64,000 nucleotides of DNA from Argentina anserina (GCF_933775445.1 NC_065877.1:14260001-14324000); one strand, 5' to 3'. Shown: positions 12,131 to 23,263, numbered from the stretch's first letter. Notes: a model not told the origin generated them from the letters alone. Made by a program: numbers and translations.

Positions 12131-13039
12131 ATGTATGTATAATATTTTATTATTTAGTGGGCTTTTCTGGGCCGGGCCGGGATTCACCCTCTAATATAAG
12201 CACAGCCCTCTACCCATGGAAGCGGGTTTTGACGGGCTTTCTCGCGGGCCGGGCCGGGTAAAAGCCCATCGGACTTGCGGGTCTCCGCGGGTTTTTCGGA
12301 TCCGCGGGCTAAATGATGAGGCCTACTTATTATATTTTTTGGTGTCGATTGAGAAAATATTTTCTTTGTTCACTATCGTTAAACTTTTTTTCAATATTTG
12401 AATAATGTCTTAATTGGGTCTAAGACTATAGATTTGTGTCGTCTATAGCTGCTTACAGAAAACTCTAAACTCGTTGAAAGTTGAAACTAACTAAGACGAT
12501 AGAATAATGTCGTCTATGGAGAAAGTTTCATTTTAATCGCCAAATCAAATCTCAAAATAGAAGAAGTCTTCTCTTTCGCGCCATCTCTACCCAAACCGAG
12601 GGGAAATAGAGGTCTAAAGCTATTCTCGGCCTCTGGACGAACCAGAGGCACTTGGTTGTCAGCTTTAGTTAGATGTCATGCTGGTAAGCCACTTTATCAA
12701 TCGATGGTTTCGAATTTTGTTATTTTAGGATCTAGGATTTTAGGGTTTACAATTGGGGGTTTTGGGTTCGCCTTTTGGATTTGGGATTGTTCACGTTCGT
12801 AAATCAATGCTTTTAGTTAAGGTTTTCAGCCATATCACTCCCTCAGTACTGTTCTCGATTCCATGTGCTCAGTTTGATCAACTCTAAAGCAAGAGTCTTT
12901 GATTGCATCATTGATTTTGGTTAACTGGGTTAGTTTGCATTTGATTGAATTGAGGTAGGGATGGTGGGTTTTGGCGGGTTTGTGTTGGAGTTGCTTTAGT
13001 TTTGTCAAGTTTGATTCGTTTGAGATTGTGTGTTGAGAA
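12131..13039. other. Intergenic stretch with GC-rich GGCCGGGC blocks
   Basis: No gene is supported. 12165-12310 contains clustered GGGCCGGGCCGGG and GCGGGTTTTTCGGATCCGCGGGC-type segments, common in degraded plant DNA transposons. 12400-12530 holds short GTCGTCTATAG-like motifs in both orientations. No complete element with matching target duplications could be delimited. Confidence 0.5.
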
Positions 13040-13917
13040 CTATTATGTAGGAGTAATGGGTGTAATGTGTATATATTCAGTTGAATTAGGTAGGCGCAAT
13101 GGAAGAGTGTCGACTGTTGCAAGTGTTCAAAGGTGTCTTCCTCATCCTACTTGCAATCTGGACCAGCTTAACACCATGTTTAGCACTCATGGTCTCTCCC
13201 AGACTAACATGATTACATTACCAGGTAGTTATAGTCTTCTTAAATCTTTCAGCTTTTGATTGATGTCTTCACACAAGTTACTATTCTCTAGCCAGATAAT
13301 TTGCATGCATTTGTAAATTGCTGTTATACAGTGTGACAAGATAACATGTCAAACTGTCTAGCTAACGAAGATCAACTCTGTCACACATTCTACAAAATAT
13401 TTAGTGTCTGTTGATACATATACAACTAGCTAGGATATTCCAGATGTTTTTCTAGCTTCTTGTGTGCTATTCTTAGGCGCGCACACACTTGGATTCTCAC
13501 ATTGCAACAGTTTCTCCGACCAATCTACAACTTTAGCCCCGCAAATCGTATCGACCTAACACTTAATATAGGGTATTCATTGCAGCTTAGGAAGATGTGC
13601 CCCGTTAAAGTGGATCCTAGAATTGCTATTAACATAGATCCAACCACACCTAAAAAATTTGACAATGCTTACTTCCAGAACCTTCAGCAAGGAAAGAGTC
13701 TATTCACCTCTGACCAGATGTTATTCATGGATTCAAGATAAAGGCCTACTGTCAACACATTTGCATCAAGCAATGCTGCTTTTAACCAAGCTTTTGTGCA
13801 GGACATTACCAAGTTAGGCAGAGTTGGGGTTCTAAGTGGAACTCAAGGGGAGATCCAGCGTGAATGCGTGATTGCACCCGTCCCAACTAGAAGTAAAGGA
13901 GCTTCGATTAGCATGTG
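13040..13917 (+). pseudogene. Class III peroxidase pseudogene, 5'-truncated
   Basis: The C-terminal half of a secreted haem peroxidase (class III). Exon-like parts: about 13050-13224 (VELGRRNGRVSTVASVQR; LDQLNTMFSTHGLSQTN) and about 13479-13917 ([10 protein letters not shown] with the proximal haem His; [49 protein letters not shown]). Defects: a one-base frame change just after [10 protein letters not shown] near 13510, a TAA in the DSR-RPTVN stretch (13739-13741), and a changed C-terminus. The exons coding the signal peptide and the distal catalytic Arg/His are absent upstream. One intron is retained, so it is a decayed gene copy and not a retrocopy. Confidence 0.9.
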
Positions 13918-15449
13918 AGTGAATGCGTGATAGAGTGAACATGTTTTTTTTATCTGCATAATGATTTGAAGTTTTGGGATATATACATATATCTTGAGAG
14001 TTGATTCGTTTATATGTGAGGTCATGGATGATGTTTCCATTCACATTTTCATGGCTTTAGAAGACAAGTAGCTCCTAGTTTACAGCAAGAAGCCATAAAA
14101 TAATGCACTTCTAGCAATTGAATAAATACAGCAAGGTAATGCTGGTATGGGGAAGCATAAGAAATTTATCAAACATAGAATCTCGTGTGCTCATATAATA
14201 GAATCTCATGGATTGGCTCCAAAAGCTAAATCTATTGAGATAGTTATAAACTTGTTATACAATTAGATGTCAAGTAATGTCGGAAGGAAGAAACCTATTC
14301 ACCAGCAGAATCCTTCTCTATCAAACAAAATAAACGAGTTGATATAGCTAATGACTGATACAAGCCTTCTGATCTAAAAAATATTACATCTTTTAATGTT
14401 TTTAGCCCATGTCATCCAATAGAACAATCATGCTGGAGTAATCTCGGGGTCAAGGCTCCAGTACTTTGAGAGACATAAGCAATAATGCATGTTCATTTTC
14501 TATTCACAAGACGTGGTATGTGACCATCACCCTACATTTTCTTGAGCAAGTTATAACAAATATCAACAAAACCCGTTTTGAAAAATCCATCAATGAACAT
14601 ATCATAAATGACATCATCAGGCTTCATGCTGAGGGAAAGGTAATAGTATCATCCTAATTTGCATAAAAGTTATCATCATTGCCACATATTAGAAAAAAAT
14701 TGTGATAATAGTAGCTTCAGCAACATTAGAGCAATTTTCAATCCGATTAAAGAACAAATTACTAGCGATAATCAATCAAACAAAAAAAACTCCAAACTAA
14801 AGTGCAGTAAGACTAGGAGTAGACCAAATATACGTTGCAAGCAAATTTGAAACCAAACACAGCAATTTGGAAGCTTCAATTTGGTTCACTAGTTTCATCA
14901 ATCTATACTGTCCTTTTAGTTGAGATGTCACTAGAGGAAGATGTAGGGGAACCGCCTGCATAGAATATGACATTTAAATTCCAAAATATATGAGTTAAAT
15001 AATATCCAGCACTCCATTGCCTTACAAATACCCATATGAAATGAAAAACAGACATCTAGGTCCAAAATAAACAAACCTGAATAGGAGCATTAGTACTAGC
15101 TTTAATTTTTTTTAAAGTTTGATTAGTTTCCCCTCGTAATCCAATTACAAGAGCATCATGAAACTTACGGAATCACAATTTTTTTTTTGAAAACCAACTC
15201 ACTACACAATGCTGATGATGCAGATAAACTCATGTACCTTGTTGTGAAGAAATTTCATAATAAATGAATCTAGAAACTTCAGAAAGACCTCCTGATTCAG
15301 TCTGGTATAAATATAGTTGTAAGTACCAAGTGCAATTACCTTTCATGTTGATTCAGAACTTGAAGTAGAGCAAGCAAAAAAACATAGTATTTCATATATC
15401 CATACTAACATACTCAGAATTCATAGCCCCCCAAAACAGGAACATTGCA
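13918..15449. other. Intergenic, no gene seen
   Basis: AT-rich sequence without a convincing coding frame on either strand. Open frames at 14466-14850 are low-complexity and match no family I recognise. The right end may belong to decayed downstream parts of KH remnant copy 2. Confidence 0.5.
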
Positions 15450-16371
15450 TAGCAAAAGGCTTTTGAGATTTGCTCCGGGGTTCCCATAATCTCCACCTCC
15501 CTAGTTGAGTAACTTGAATCTTAGGGTCCTCCAAATTAAGCCTGAAGATAGTTAATAGTCTCTCCCAGCTTACCAATAATCACACCAACTCTGCCATTCG
15601 GAACCAGACTCGACGATGGAGCCGAGTAAGGCTTTGCATCTGTATCGCACACTCACATTCATCAATCAAAACTATAATATCGTATCGTATCGAATCGAAT
15701 ATCAATCAATAGGGTAAAGAATCAAACCAATAAATTCGAACCAGATGGAATATGTGACCTGCTAATTTCTTCTCGGGGGCGAAAATGAACAACACAATTC
15801 CTTCCTCTGCATCAGTATCTTTTAGGTCGTCAACTTCGCCCATGACAACCTGAGCAACGACTAGTATTCTATTTCATATGTAGAGAATTCCTTCATCTGG
15901 AAGTACAAATTATAATGCTATTTGGTGTCAACAACTTCCGATTACAACGCTAAACCCTAAACAAGACAAAAACAAATCGATTCATTCCTAAATTGCTGAC
16001 CTTTCACCACCGGCGTTGTATTACATTGGCGGAAGGCTGAAATTAGAACTAGAGATCTTAAGGGTTCCGGTCAAAGGGACAGCGGCTCCAGCTCCTCAAT
16101 GGTGTTAGTCGAACCCAGACTCCCTGATCTCGTTCTCAATATGAAATTAGGTACACCTCAAAACCTAAATTTTACCATCGCCCTCGATTCTCTGTCTCAC
16201 CCTCCTCCTAACTCGGCTTGCCGAGCCGCGACGAGAAAACCGAGTCACAGACGTCGCACTTACGTGGAGGAGAAAATAAAGGGACCCATGTCTCTCAGCA
16301 AATCATAGAACACCACGTAATGGGACAAAAGAGTTGTGTAGCCGGCGCCGCGGTGCATTCCAGACGTTGCC
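15450..16371 (-). pseudogene. KH-domain (FUBP-like) gene remnant, copy 2 (inverted)
   Basis: Read on the minus strand, an exon-like segment about 15642-15450 follows a TGCGATACAG acceptor. It gives DAKPYSAPSSSLVPNGRVG, VIIGKLGETINYLQ and, after a stop and frame change, KIQVTQL. VIIGKxGETI with GKLG as the GxxG loop is diagnostic of a KH RNA-binding domain, and the flanking residues fit plant FUBP-like proteins. MGTPEQIS is still traceable as DNA (ATGGGAACCCCGGAGCAAAT) but out of frame. The upstream part (16120-16371) mirrors 5286-5580. Together with copy 1 this is an inverted duplication of one gene's 5' half, with different parts of the KH exon surviving in each. Confidence 0.7.
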
Positions 16372-16774
16372 TCATTTCTAATCTATCTTTTTATTTTATT
16401 TTAAACATTATTCTAAATTACACACTTAACCTGAAAGATTATTTATACACATGCAGCCTTATCATTTTGCTGCTTATTACAAACAAAGAGTAGTCTAACA
16501 CAAACAAAAGAGAAAATGTTGACTAGTCACTTGGACTTTATTCACCGATTGGACTTTTTTTCCTCCTTTAGATTCATTTCTAATCTATTTTTTTATTTTA
16601 TTTTAAACATTATTCTAAATTACACACTTAACCTGAAAAATTAATTATACACATGCAGCCTTATCGTTTTGCTGCTTATTACAAACAAAGAGTAGTCTAA
16701 CACAAACAAAAGAGAAAAAGTTGACTAGTCACTTGGACTTTATTCACCGATTGGACTTTTCTTCCTCCTTTAGA
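16372..16774. repeat. Tandem duplication, two 202-bp copies
   Basis: 16372-16573 and 16574-16774 are almost identical direct copies, starting TCATTTCTAATCTAT and ending TTCCTCCTTTAGAT. They differ at only a few bases, so the duplication is recent. No coding frame. It abuts the outer edge of KH remnant copy 2. Confidence 0.92.
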
Positions 16775-17693
16775 TGTTGGTTCATGCTTTCATCAGGTTT
16801 TCAATATTATGCATTTCCTCTTTATTTAAGTCATCCCAGTAATTAGCTCTTGCATGATTCATTTGATTTTCCCAATATTCAGCTTCTGCTTGCACGGCCA
16901 GGTGCTTTTCTTGCTCTTCTTGGTAGAGAAAATCATATGTTGTTTGGGTTGTGTCACTCATTTCAATAGTGCACATCATCCTTATCCTAGAGATTCCTTC
17001 AAGTAGTTTTTTGGTAAATAGGGTAAATGTACCATCTTAAAAGAGCATATCAGTAAGAGTCTCATCAAAGAAGTCATCAACCACCATCTGAGCGCACGAT
17101 ATTTATGGATATCTTCTATGGTTAGTGTTTCACTAATTGGTGGTAATGATGGTGGATTTATTGGGTTACAAAATGAGATGAAGGCTAGATGTCTAGTCTT
17201 ATCATGAAAAAGACTATGAGTATGAAGATATGATGAAATGTTAATTACATCTAAGCAGACAGTAGAATAGCCTTTACTGGCAGGATATGAAAAGAAGAAT
17301 GAGATCAGGATGTCAATGTTTAGGTGTACAGTTAAAGTTCTGAGTATGGTTTAGGTAGCTCTACATGGAAGCATTGAAGTATGCAATCCAATTTTCTGTT
17401 TACAGTGGGAGTTTATGTGACTGAACTCGAAGGTAACACGGCAAACTGAAAATGATACATCTGCTTGACAGCTGCAATGGTTGGATCCATGAATCATTCG
17501 ATGGGGTTGGTAGAAGTTTAGCAGAATGGTCATCCTTTTCAAATCCATTAGTTCATAACTTCATATATAGTCTTATGCTTTACCTTCAACTACGACTACC
17601 ACAACTCCCCTTTGCTTTATGTGTATTTAAGTGCACACATTGCCATTAATTACGTTTTATCAAATGTGTTGCTGATATGGTGTACGTGGTCAA
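16775..17693. other. Intergenic, no confirmed gene
   Basis: A 65-codon open frame on the minus strand (16979-16782) encodes an acidic, Glu-rich, helical peptide with no family I recognise and no clear promoter or splice context. Otherwise no feature seen. Confidence 0.4.
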
Positions 17694-17783
17694 TGTTGAA
17701 ATAACAGTGATATATTGCATATATAATAAAATAAACTGAATTATAAATAATTATAAATCAGAAATGAAGAACACGAAAAGAAA

Positions 17784-18191
17784 GGAAAAAATTTGCGTAC
17801 AAACTAGTATGTACGCGTGCGTCCAAACTCTCGTTTATTTGCACACTTTGTGAATATAAATACATGATTTTAACCGTTCAAATGTTTAGTTTATTACTAA
17901 AGATCATTTCTGTAAAAGATCAACATAAACAAAAATCGTCTTCATAGTCGATTGCATCAAACAAATGAACGGTTATGGTGAAAGTTAGTAGTCTCATGAT
18001 CAACCGTCAATTTGTTTGATGCAATCGACTATGAAGACGATTTTTGTTTATGTTGATATTTTACAGAAATGATCTTTAGTAATAAACTAAACTTTTGAAC
18101 GGTTAAAATCATGTATTTATATTCGCAAAGTGTGCAAATAAACGAGAGTTTGGACGCACGCGTACATACTAGTTTGTACGCAAGTTTTTCC
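17784..18191. mobile_element. Fold-back MULE-type MITE
   Basis: Two arms of about 170-190 bp are nearly perfect inverted copies. The left arm starts GGAAAAAATTTGCGTACAAA and the right arm ends TTTGTACGCAAGTTTTTCC. They meet around a short unpaired centre near 17975-18000. The flanks are CGAAAAGAAA at 17774-17783 and again at 18192-18201, a 9-10 bp target duplication typical of Mutator-like elements. There is no coding capacity. It sits inside the Copia-like solo LTR. Confidence 0.9.
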
Positions 18192-19617
18192 CGAAAAGAA
18201 ATTCAACCAAAATACCGAACGATTGGTGATGGAAGATGTAACGACCCTAAAATTTCGAGCTTAAAACTCAAAATTTTAAAATCGTTAAACACAAAATAAT
18301 CTCAATGAAATCGAAATCATTTTAATGTCGCAGCGGATCACATCTGAGTTTAAAATATAACTCAGTCAAGCCGATTATTACAAACCAAATGATAATTCAA
18401 CATATAACAAATGGAATTGTATAATCCTCACAATAACCTCACAAATAAAATTACACCAAATCTCACACACAATCCATGCTAGAGCCTCACCACTACTGGA
18501 TGCGAACGACGTCGAGTCTTCGGAGTCGTCACTCAATCACCACTACTCAGCACCTGCGGAAGTATCCCCTACACCATTGATATTGGTGCACCGGGATTGC
18601 AACACAAACCCGGTAAGCTTTACAGCTCGTATGAGTAAAATATTAATATAACTCTTGTCTCATAAAAGACACAACTCCACATCAGCACAGTATAATGAAA
18701 ATCATGAGAAATGAGCAACCCATCTGGTTACTCTGATACTTTCACAAAATGGTAACTAATGAGCGCTGGTACACATCTGTTACCCCTCACTTAGTATACC
18801 GCTGATGTTGGGTAACCACCCGCCACCCAACATCCACAACAAGCTGAGTACCCATGAGCAGATAACCACCCGTTACCTTCATGCAGTACTATGGCAGACA
18901 GACTAGAGCTCTAACTGTATCGTAACTTTCGCCCGGCCAAAGGCTAGGTTCCGACTTGCCTCACATGTACAATAATCTCACATCATATTGTACCACACAT
19001 CACGTCCGAAGACAAATCACAATATTTCACATTTTCCGTGATAAAATCATGTACAATAATCACACATCATATTGCACGTTTTAAAACTTTCACAATATCA
19101 CCACAATAAAATCATAACAGTATAGTATATAGCGAACTATATGTATTCGTATTTATTTACCATTTATACTATATACATCATTCTCTATATCCTATACATG
19201 TCATATTTTCTGTCACCGAATTAACTATTTTCAATGAATTAATAACAGTATGTAATTTAACGAACTATATATATATATGTACTTATTACCATTATACTGT
19301 ATATATGTAGTCCACTAAATTATATACATGTTATAATTCATTTAATAAACACACTTGCAAAAATGTTGAATCACCACGAGGGTAGATTCGTAATTCAGTG
19401 AGATTTTACTCACCTTATCGACTCGAGCGTAAATCCTCAATTCCCGATGATAATTCCTTTCCTCGATTAATGATCACCTTAAAAGAATAAGAAAAGAATT
19501 TAGAATCGTTTCGTAAACCTTTAAATGCCGAAACAGTAATAATCGATTACTGTTCAGCAATTTTCGGTTTTACGAAGTTACTATTCACTATTCACGTTTA
19601 CTGTACAATACTCAATT

Positions 19618-19978
19618 AATACGTATTTCTGTACGTATAAGTACTATATACGTATTTCTGTACGTATAAGTACTATATACGTATTTCTGTGCGTATAAAT
19701 AATATATATACGTATTTCTATACGTATGATTATTATGTACGTATAAATATTAAATACATATTTCTGTACGTATAAATAATAATACGTAATTCTGTACGTA
19801 TAAATATTAATACGTATTTCTGTACGTATAAATATTAATACGTATTTCTGTACGTATAAATATTTAATACGTATTTCTGTATGTATAAATATTAATACGT
19901 ATTTCTGTACGTATAAATATTTAATACGTATTTCTGTACGTATAAATATTAATACGTATTTCTGTACGTATACGTACG
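19618..19978. repeat. Minisatellite, 12 units of ~29 bp
   Basis: Twelve head-to-tail copies of an ACGTATTTCTGTACGTATAA-type unit, 26-31 bp long. Units differ at single bases and in spacer length (AGTACTATAT versus ATATTA). TACGTA palindromes recur through the array. It lies inside the Gypsy-like solo LTR, upstream of its 3' end in minus orientation. Confidence 0.93.
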
Positions 19979-20727
19979 ATTTAAATGTAAATACAAATTC
20001 AGTAAATAAAATTTACTAAATTACCCTTTTACAAAATTACTTTTTACATTTACTGAAAGTAATTTATATTTACATTTACCGAAGGTAAAATTTAATTACA
20101 TTTACCGTAGTAAATAAAAATTACATTTACATTTACCGTACACAGTAAATTACCAAAATGCCCCTTCAGTCAAAACTAATTACACCGCCTCACACGGCGG
20201 CGCGTGTGGCACACGCGCCACCTCCGGCCGGCCGCGCGTGGGGCCCACGCGCCGAGCCCAAAACCGGCGCGTGTGACGTCACCACCACCCCAAAACCCTC
20301 CTCCTTTCTCCCCTCTTCCTCTCTCCGGTCCTAGGCAGCCCCTATGCCACCCAACACCTCCACACGCGCCGCCTAGGGCGGCGGTATCCCTATCTCTCCT
20401 CCTCCTCCGATCCTCCATCAATCCACCTCCGATTCAAATCAATTTCACAACAACAATCAACACAACCAAATAAAAACAAACCCTCACCTAATCGACGTCT
20501 TGAGAGTATCGGAGTCGATCGTGCTTGAGTCAAGACGAGGTGGGGTGCGGCGGTGACGCAGCGATGACCTCCGAGCTTGTCGATGCTCGTGGCAGTGAGG
20601 CACGGTGTGGGGGAACTCGGGGCTGCTTGCTGCGGAGCTCGCAAGGCTGTAGGAGCGGCGGTGCAAGCCACGAAGGGCAGGGGTGGAGATCGGAGAGGGA
20701 GATCGGCTTGGGAGAGGGAGGAACCGA

Positions 20728-20733
<6 letters not shown>

Positions 20734-20785
<52 letters not shown>
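20734..20785. repeat. (GA)n microsatellite, ~52 bp
   Basis: A GA/CT run inside the presumed transcribed leader of the Gypsy-like LTR. It creates the long Ser/Leu- or Arg/Glu-repeat open frames in this area, which are not genes. Confidence 0.95.
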
Positions 20786-20787
<2 letters not shown>

Positions 20788-20871
20788 TGAGGGAGAGAGG
20801 TCTGAGGGGAGGCGGATGAGTGAGGAGTGAAAGGGTTTCCAATTATGGGAACCCTAGCTCCAAACATTTCC

Positions 20872-20878
20872 TTTTATA
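20872..20878 (-). promoter_or_regulatory. TATA box of the Gypsy-like LTR
   Basis: Minus-strand TATAAAA within GGTATAAAAGGA. It precedes the CT-rich leader-like segment of the LTR, as expected for the U3/R boundary. Confidence 0.5.
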
Positions 20879-22061
20879 CCCCCTCCCAAAATCGGAAACT
20901 AACTTCCGTCGTTAATAACTTTTACGTACGTCGTCCGATTAGAACGCGTCACATACTCTCAAACTCGTATCGATGAGCTCTACAACTTTCGTGAAGAAAG
21001 TTTTCGCAACCGAGCGACGGAATAAAAGTCGATAAATCGTTCGGAAACGTAACGTTTTTCTTAATAAACGTTCCGAAAACGTTTCCGTTTTTCGTTTCAA
21101 AACATCGCGAACAATAAGTTTCATTTTATTTGAAATTCCAAAACTTAATAGAATTCAAAACAATTCACATATTGTTTTAAAATCTAGGGTTATTACAGAA
21201 GAACTAGTCGAGACGTGTGTGATACCACACTGTCCTTAAGACGTTTACGCCTCCTCTACCGGTGCAAGAATGCTTGGCGCTTGTCTCCCAGGATATAACG
21301 ACTAAACGATTTTAGGAAGTTGCACTACTAATTAGAACCTTCAACGAACTCGAAAGGTACCTCTTTCTATCACCAGAGAAAAGCTAAGAATTTTGAGAGT
21401 GGGAGAGGATTGTGTTTCGAATGAGATGATTTTACAATGAAATGATGGTGGCTATTTATACAGTGAGGATTTGCAATCAGCAATAAATAAGATGGCTGTT
21501 ATAGAAATCAAAAGATCATAACATATATGAGTTACATATGTTACAAGCACTGATTTCAATTCTGTTATAATTTTCCATAACACACAATAACTCAGTTGTT
21601 ACAAAAGAAGAATTTGAACAGTCAAAACCGAATTTTCGGAAATGCAAAAAAAATCTGCATTCCGACCCTCAATTCGGTGAGGCATTCGTGTCCGCAGGTC
21701 GCACGGGCATATACGAGTTTCCCTTGTGACTTGGGATTTGCACCCCTGCGCGTGCGCGAGAGTGTATAAAAAGGCTTACACACTTTACAATCCATACACA
21801 ATGGATTCTATATAAAGTCTTTTCAACACTTCTCTTTTCCAATGTGGGACAAACACCTTTCTCTCATTCTAAATAGTCATCTTTGAGTGACAATTTCTTA
21901 TTCACCCACAAACCAAATTACACAAACAAGCATATGATTTTGTAGCTCTCATTATGAAGAACTCAAATCCATGTTCATCTTTGATTAATTTTAAGTTTAA
22001 CTTAATTAAATTAATCAATTGAAATTTGGTTTTAAATGGTTTTTTCAACCATTTTCCAACA

Positions 22062-22716
22062 GTAAAGACCATTAATACCATATGGCCTGAAGTGATCAAT
22101 ACATTTGCTTTCTGTTGACAAACTGATAATTGATAAGAGTTAGAAAGTAAAACTCTCGGGTTGTTTTCCTAATGTGTGTGTATATAATGAAGAAGAAATT
22201 TCATCAGAAAGCTTTGGGAACCATATCTAATTAATTTGATAAGCTTAAAATCGTCAAAGCTAGTCTTCAATTCGCTGTTAAGAGTTCCGAGTTGGTCTAC
22301 GTACCACCTTTATTGGTGCTTTGAGTTTGCTTCCGGCGCAATGGCGACACTGTCCTGTTCAAGTTTGGGGAGACTGGTTGGCTTTCTTGGTAGTGTTCAG
22401 TACACGGCTATGTATATACAAGAATAATCAAATTGGCTTTTGCCAAATTTGTGGGTAATAAGGCTTGGAAATAAGAACGTAATTATGCGCAAGGGAATGA
22501 AGTGGTGGAGAACACTGAAAAATAATCCGGTGCAGCAATAGTCTATGTCTACTGTGGGGTGTAAAACAACACCTGGCTTGGAGATCGAGAAGATCCAGCT
22601 AATAGAAATGAAGGGCACTGATCGAAATCAGAATAGAGATTTAACATAACAAAAAATAGAAACTTGGCCGACACTCAACTTAACTAAATCCAACATGGAT
22701 TCGGAATCGACTCAAG
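22062..22716. other. Intergenic, no gene seen
   Basis: No coding frame with family features. The region forms the upstream flank of the SAUR-like gene. Confidence 0.45.
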
Positions 22717-22726
22717 TATATATAAA
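22717..22726 (+). promoter_or_regulatory. TATA box upstream of the SAUR-like gene
   Basis: TATATATAAA about 155 bp before the proposed start codon at 22883, which leaves room for a 5' UTR of about 130 nt. A start codon at 22732 lies too close to the TATA box to be in the transcript. Confidence 0.45.
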
Positions 22727-22882
22727 GTACGTTGTTATGCTCATATCTCTCACTCGTACCATCGACTTCCATCTTGTTATTCTTTAAAAACCCTAACTCG
22801 ATCACCAGTTACTTAATTCACTTACAAACTTCCATCTCTAAATCTTTCCAAGCCTACGACTACCACTCTACCAGACACCAAG

Positions 22883-23263
22883 ATGAGGTTCAGGAATCCT
22901 TCATCTCTGATCAACAAGATACGAAGAAGCCACTCCAAGAAGTCATGCGATCGAGAAAATCTGTTGGTGCATGATCCTGACCAGGTCGAGAGTATATTCG
23001 ACAAGAAGTACTGGAAGAAGAAGCGGGGTTCAACTCCAGAACATTGTTGGGAGTTTGTTGTGGGCCAAGAGTTGAAGGAATACCTGGTTCCCAGCAAGTA
23101 CTTCTGGGTGTCAGAGCTCCAAGAACTCATCAAGACACACGAAAGATATGTCGATCGAAGAACTGGTGAGCCGATTGTGCTTCATGAATCATGCTCTACG
23201 GAGACCTTTGAGAAGTTACTTCATCAAATCGTCAAGAATCGAAAATGGAGAAGTAACAATTAG
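22883..23263 (+). CDS. Divergent SAUR-like small protein
   Basis: A single-exon frame of 126 residues. The N-terminal third is basic (KIRRSHSKKS). The C-terminal two-thirds follow the order of the auxin-inducible SAUR domain: a Val-rich strand (CWEFVVGQELKEYLVPSKYF), a helix (VSELQELIKTHERYV), then GEPIVLHESCSTETFEKLL, which resembles the Gly-x-Ile-x-Leu-Pro-Cys...Phe end of SAURs. The hallmark PxGhxxVyVG motif is altered, so it is an outlier or only a distant relative. Lack of introns, short length and a TATA box at a normal distance agree with SAUR genes, which act at the plasma membrane by inhibiting PP2C.D phosphatases and activating the proton pump. A fast-evolving unrelated protein cannot be excluded. 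Confidence 0.45.
   Translation: MRFRNPSSLINKIRRSHSKKSCDRENLLVHDPDQVESIFDKKYWKKKRGSTPEHCWEFVVGQELKEYLVPSKYFWVSELQELIKTHERYVDRRTGEPIVLHESCSTETFEKLLHQIVKNRKWRSNN

Larger units (their letters stand above)
18237..21197 (-). mobile_element. 2.96-kb Gypsy-like solo LTR
   Basis: Bounded by TGTAACGACCC (18237) and GGGTTATTACA (ending 21197) and flanked by a perfect 5-bp duplication GAAGA (18232-18236, 21198-21202). Read on the minus strand it begins TGTAATAACCC and ends GGGTCGTTACA, a form seen in long LTRs of plant Gypsy chromoviruses (family knowledge, not searched). A minus-strand TATAAAA box lies at 20878-20872 with CT-rich leader sequence downstream. No internal protein domain or second LTR is present. 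It contains a TACGTA-rich minisatellite and a GA/CT run. Open frames at 20176-20867 are GC-rich or CT-repeat shadows. Confidence 0.8.
17694..22061 (-). mobile_element. Copia-like solo LTR, split by nested insertions
   Basis: The ends are TGTTG (17694) and CAACA (22061). The flanking pentamers GTCAA (17689-17693) and GTAAA (22062-22066) differ at one base, consistent with an aged 5-bp target duplication. Removing the two nested elements leaves about 984 bp (17694-17783, 18202-18236, 21203-22061). A minus-strand TATAAATA (21460-21453) with GC-containing sequence downstream sets the LTR orientation to minus. No gag, protease or polymerase sequence lies inside or beside it, so it reads as a solo LTR left by recombination. 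Assignment to Copia rests on the TGTTGGAAAA-type start and LTR length and is an inference. Confidence 0.65.

Noticed and set aside
16782..16979. Acidic 65-codon frame on the minus strand
   Set aside because: No recognisable family, promoter or splice context. Possibly a transposon ORF fragment, but this cannot be supported.
20176..20867. Several 80-150 codon open frames on both strands
   Set aside because: They overlap each other, are driven by GC-rich sequence and a GA/CT microsatellite, and lie inside a solo LTR. No protein family features.
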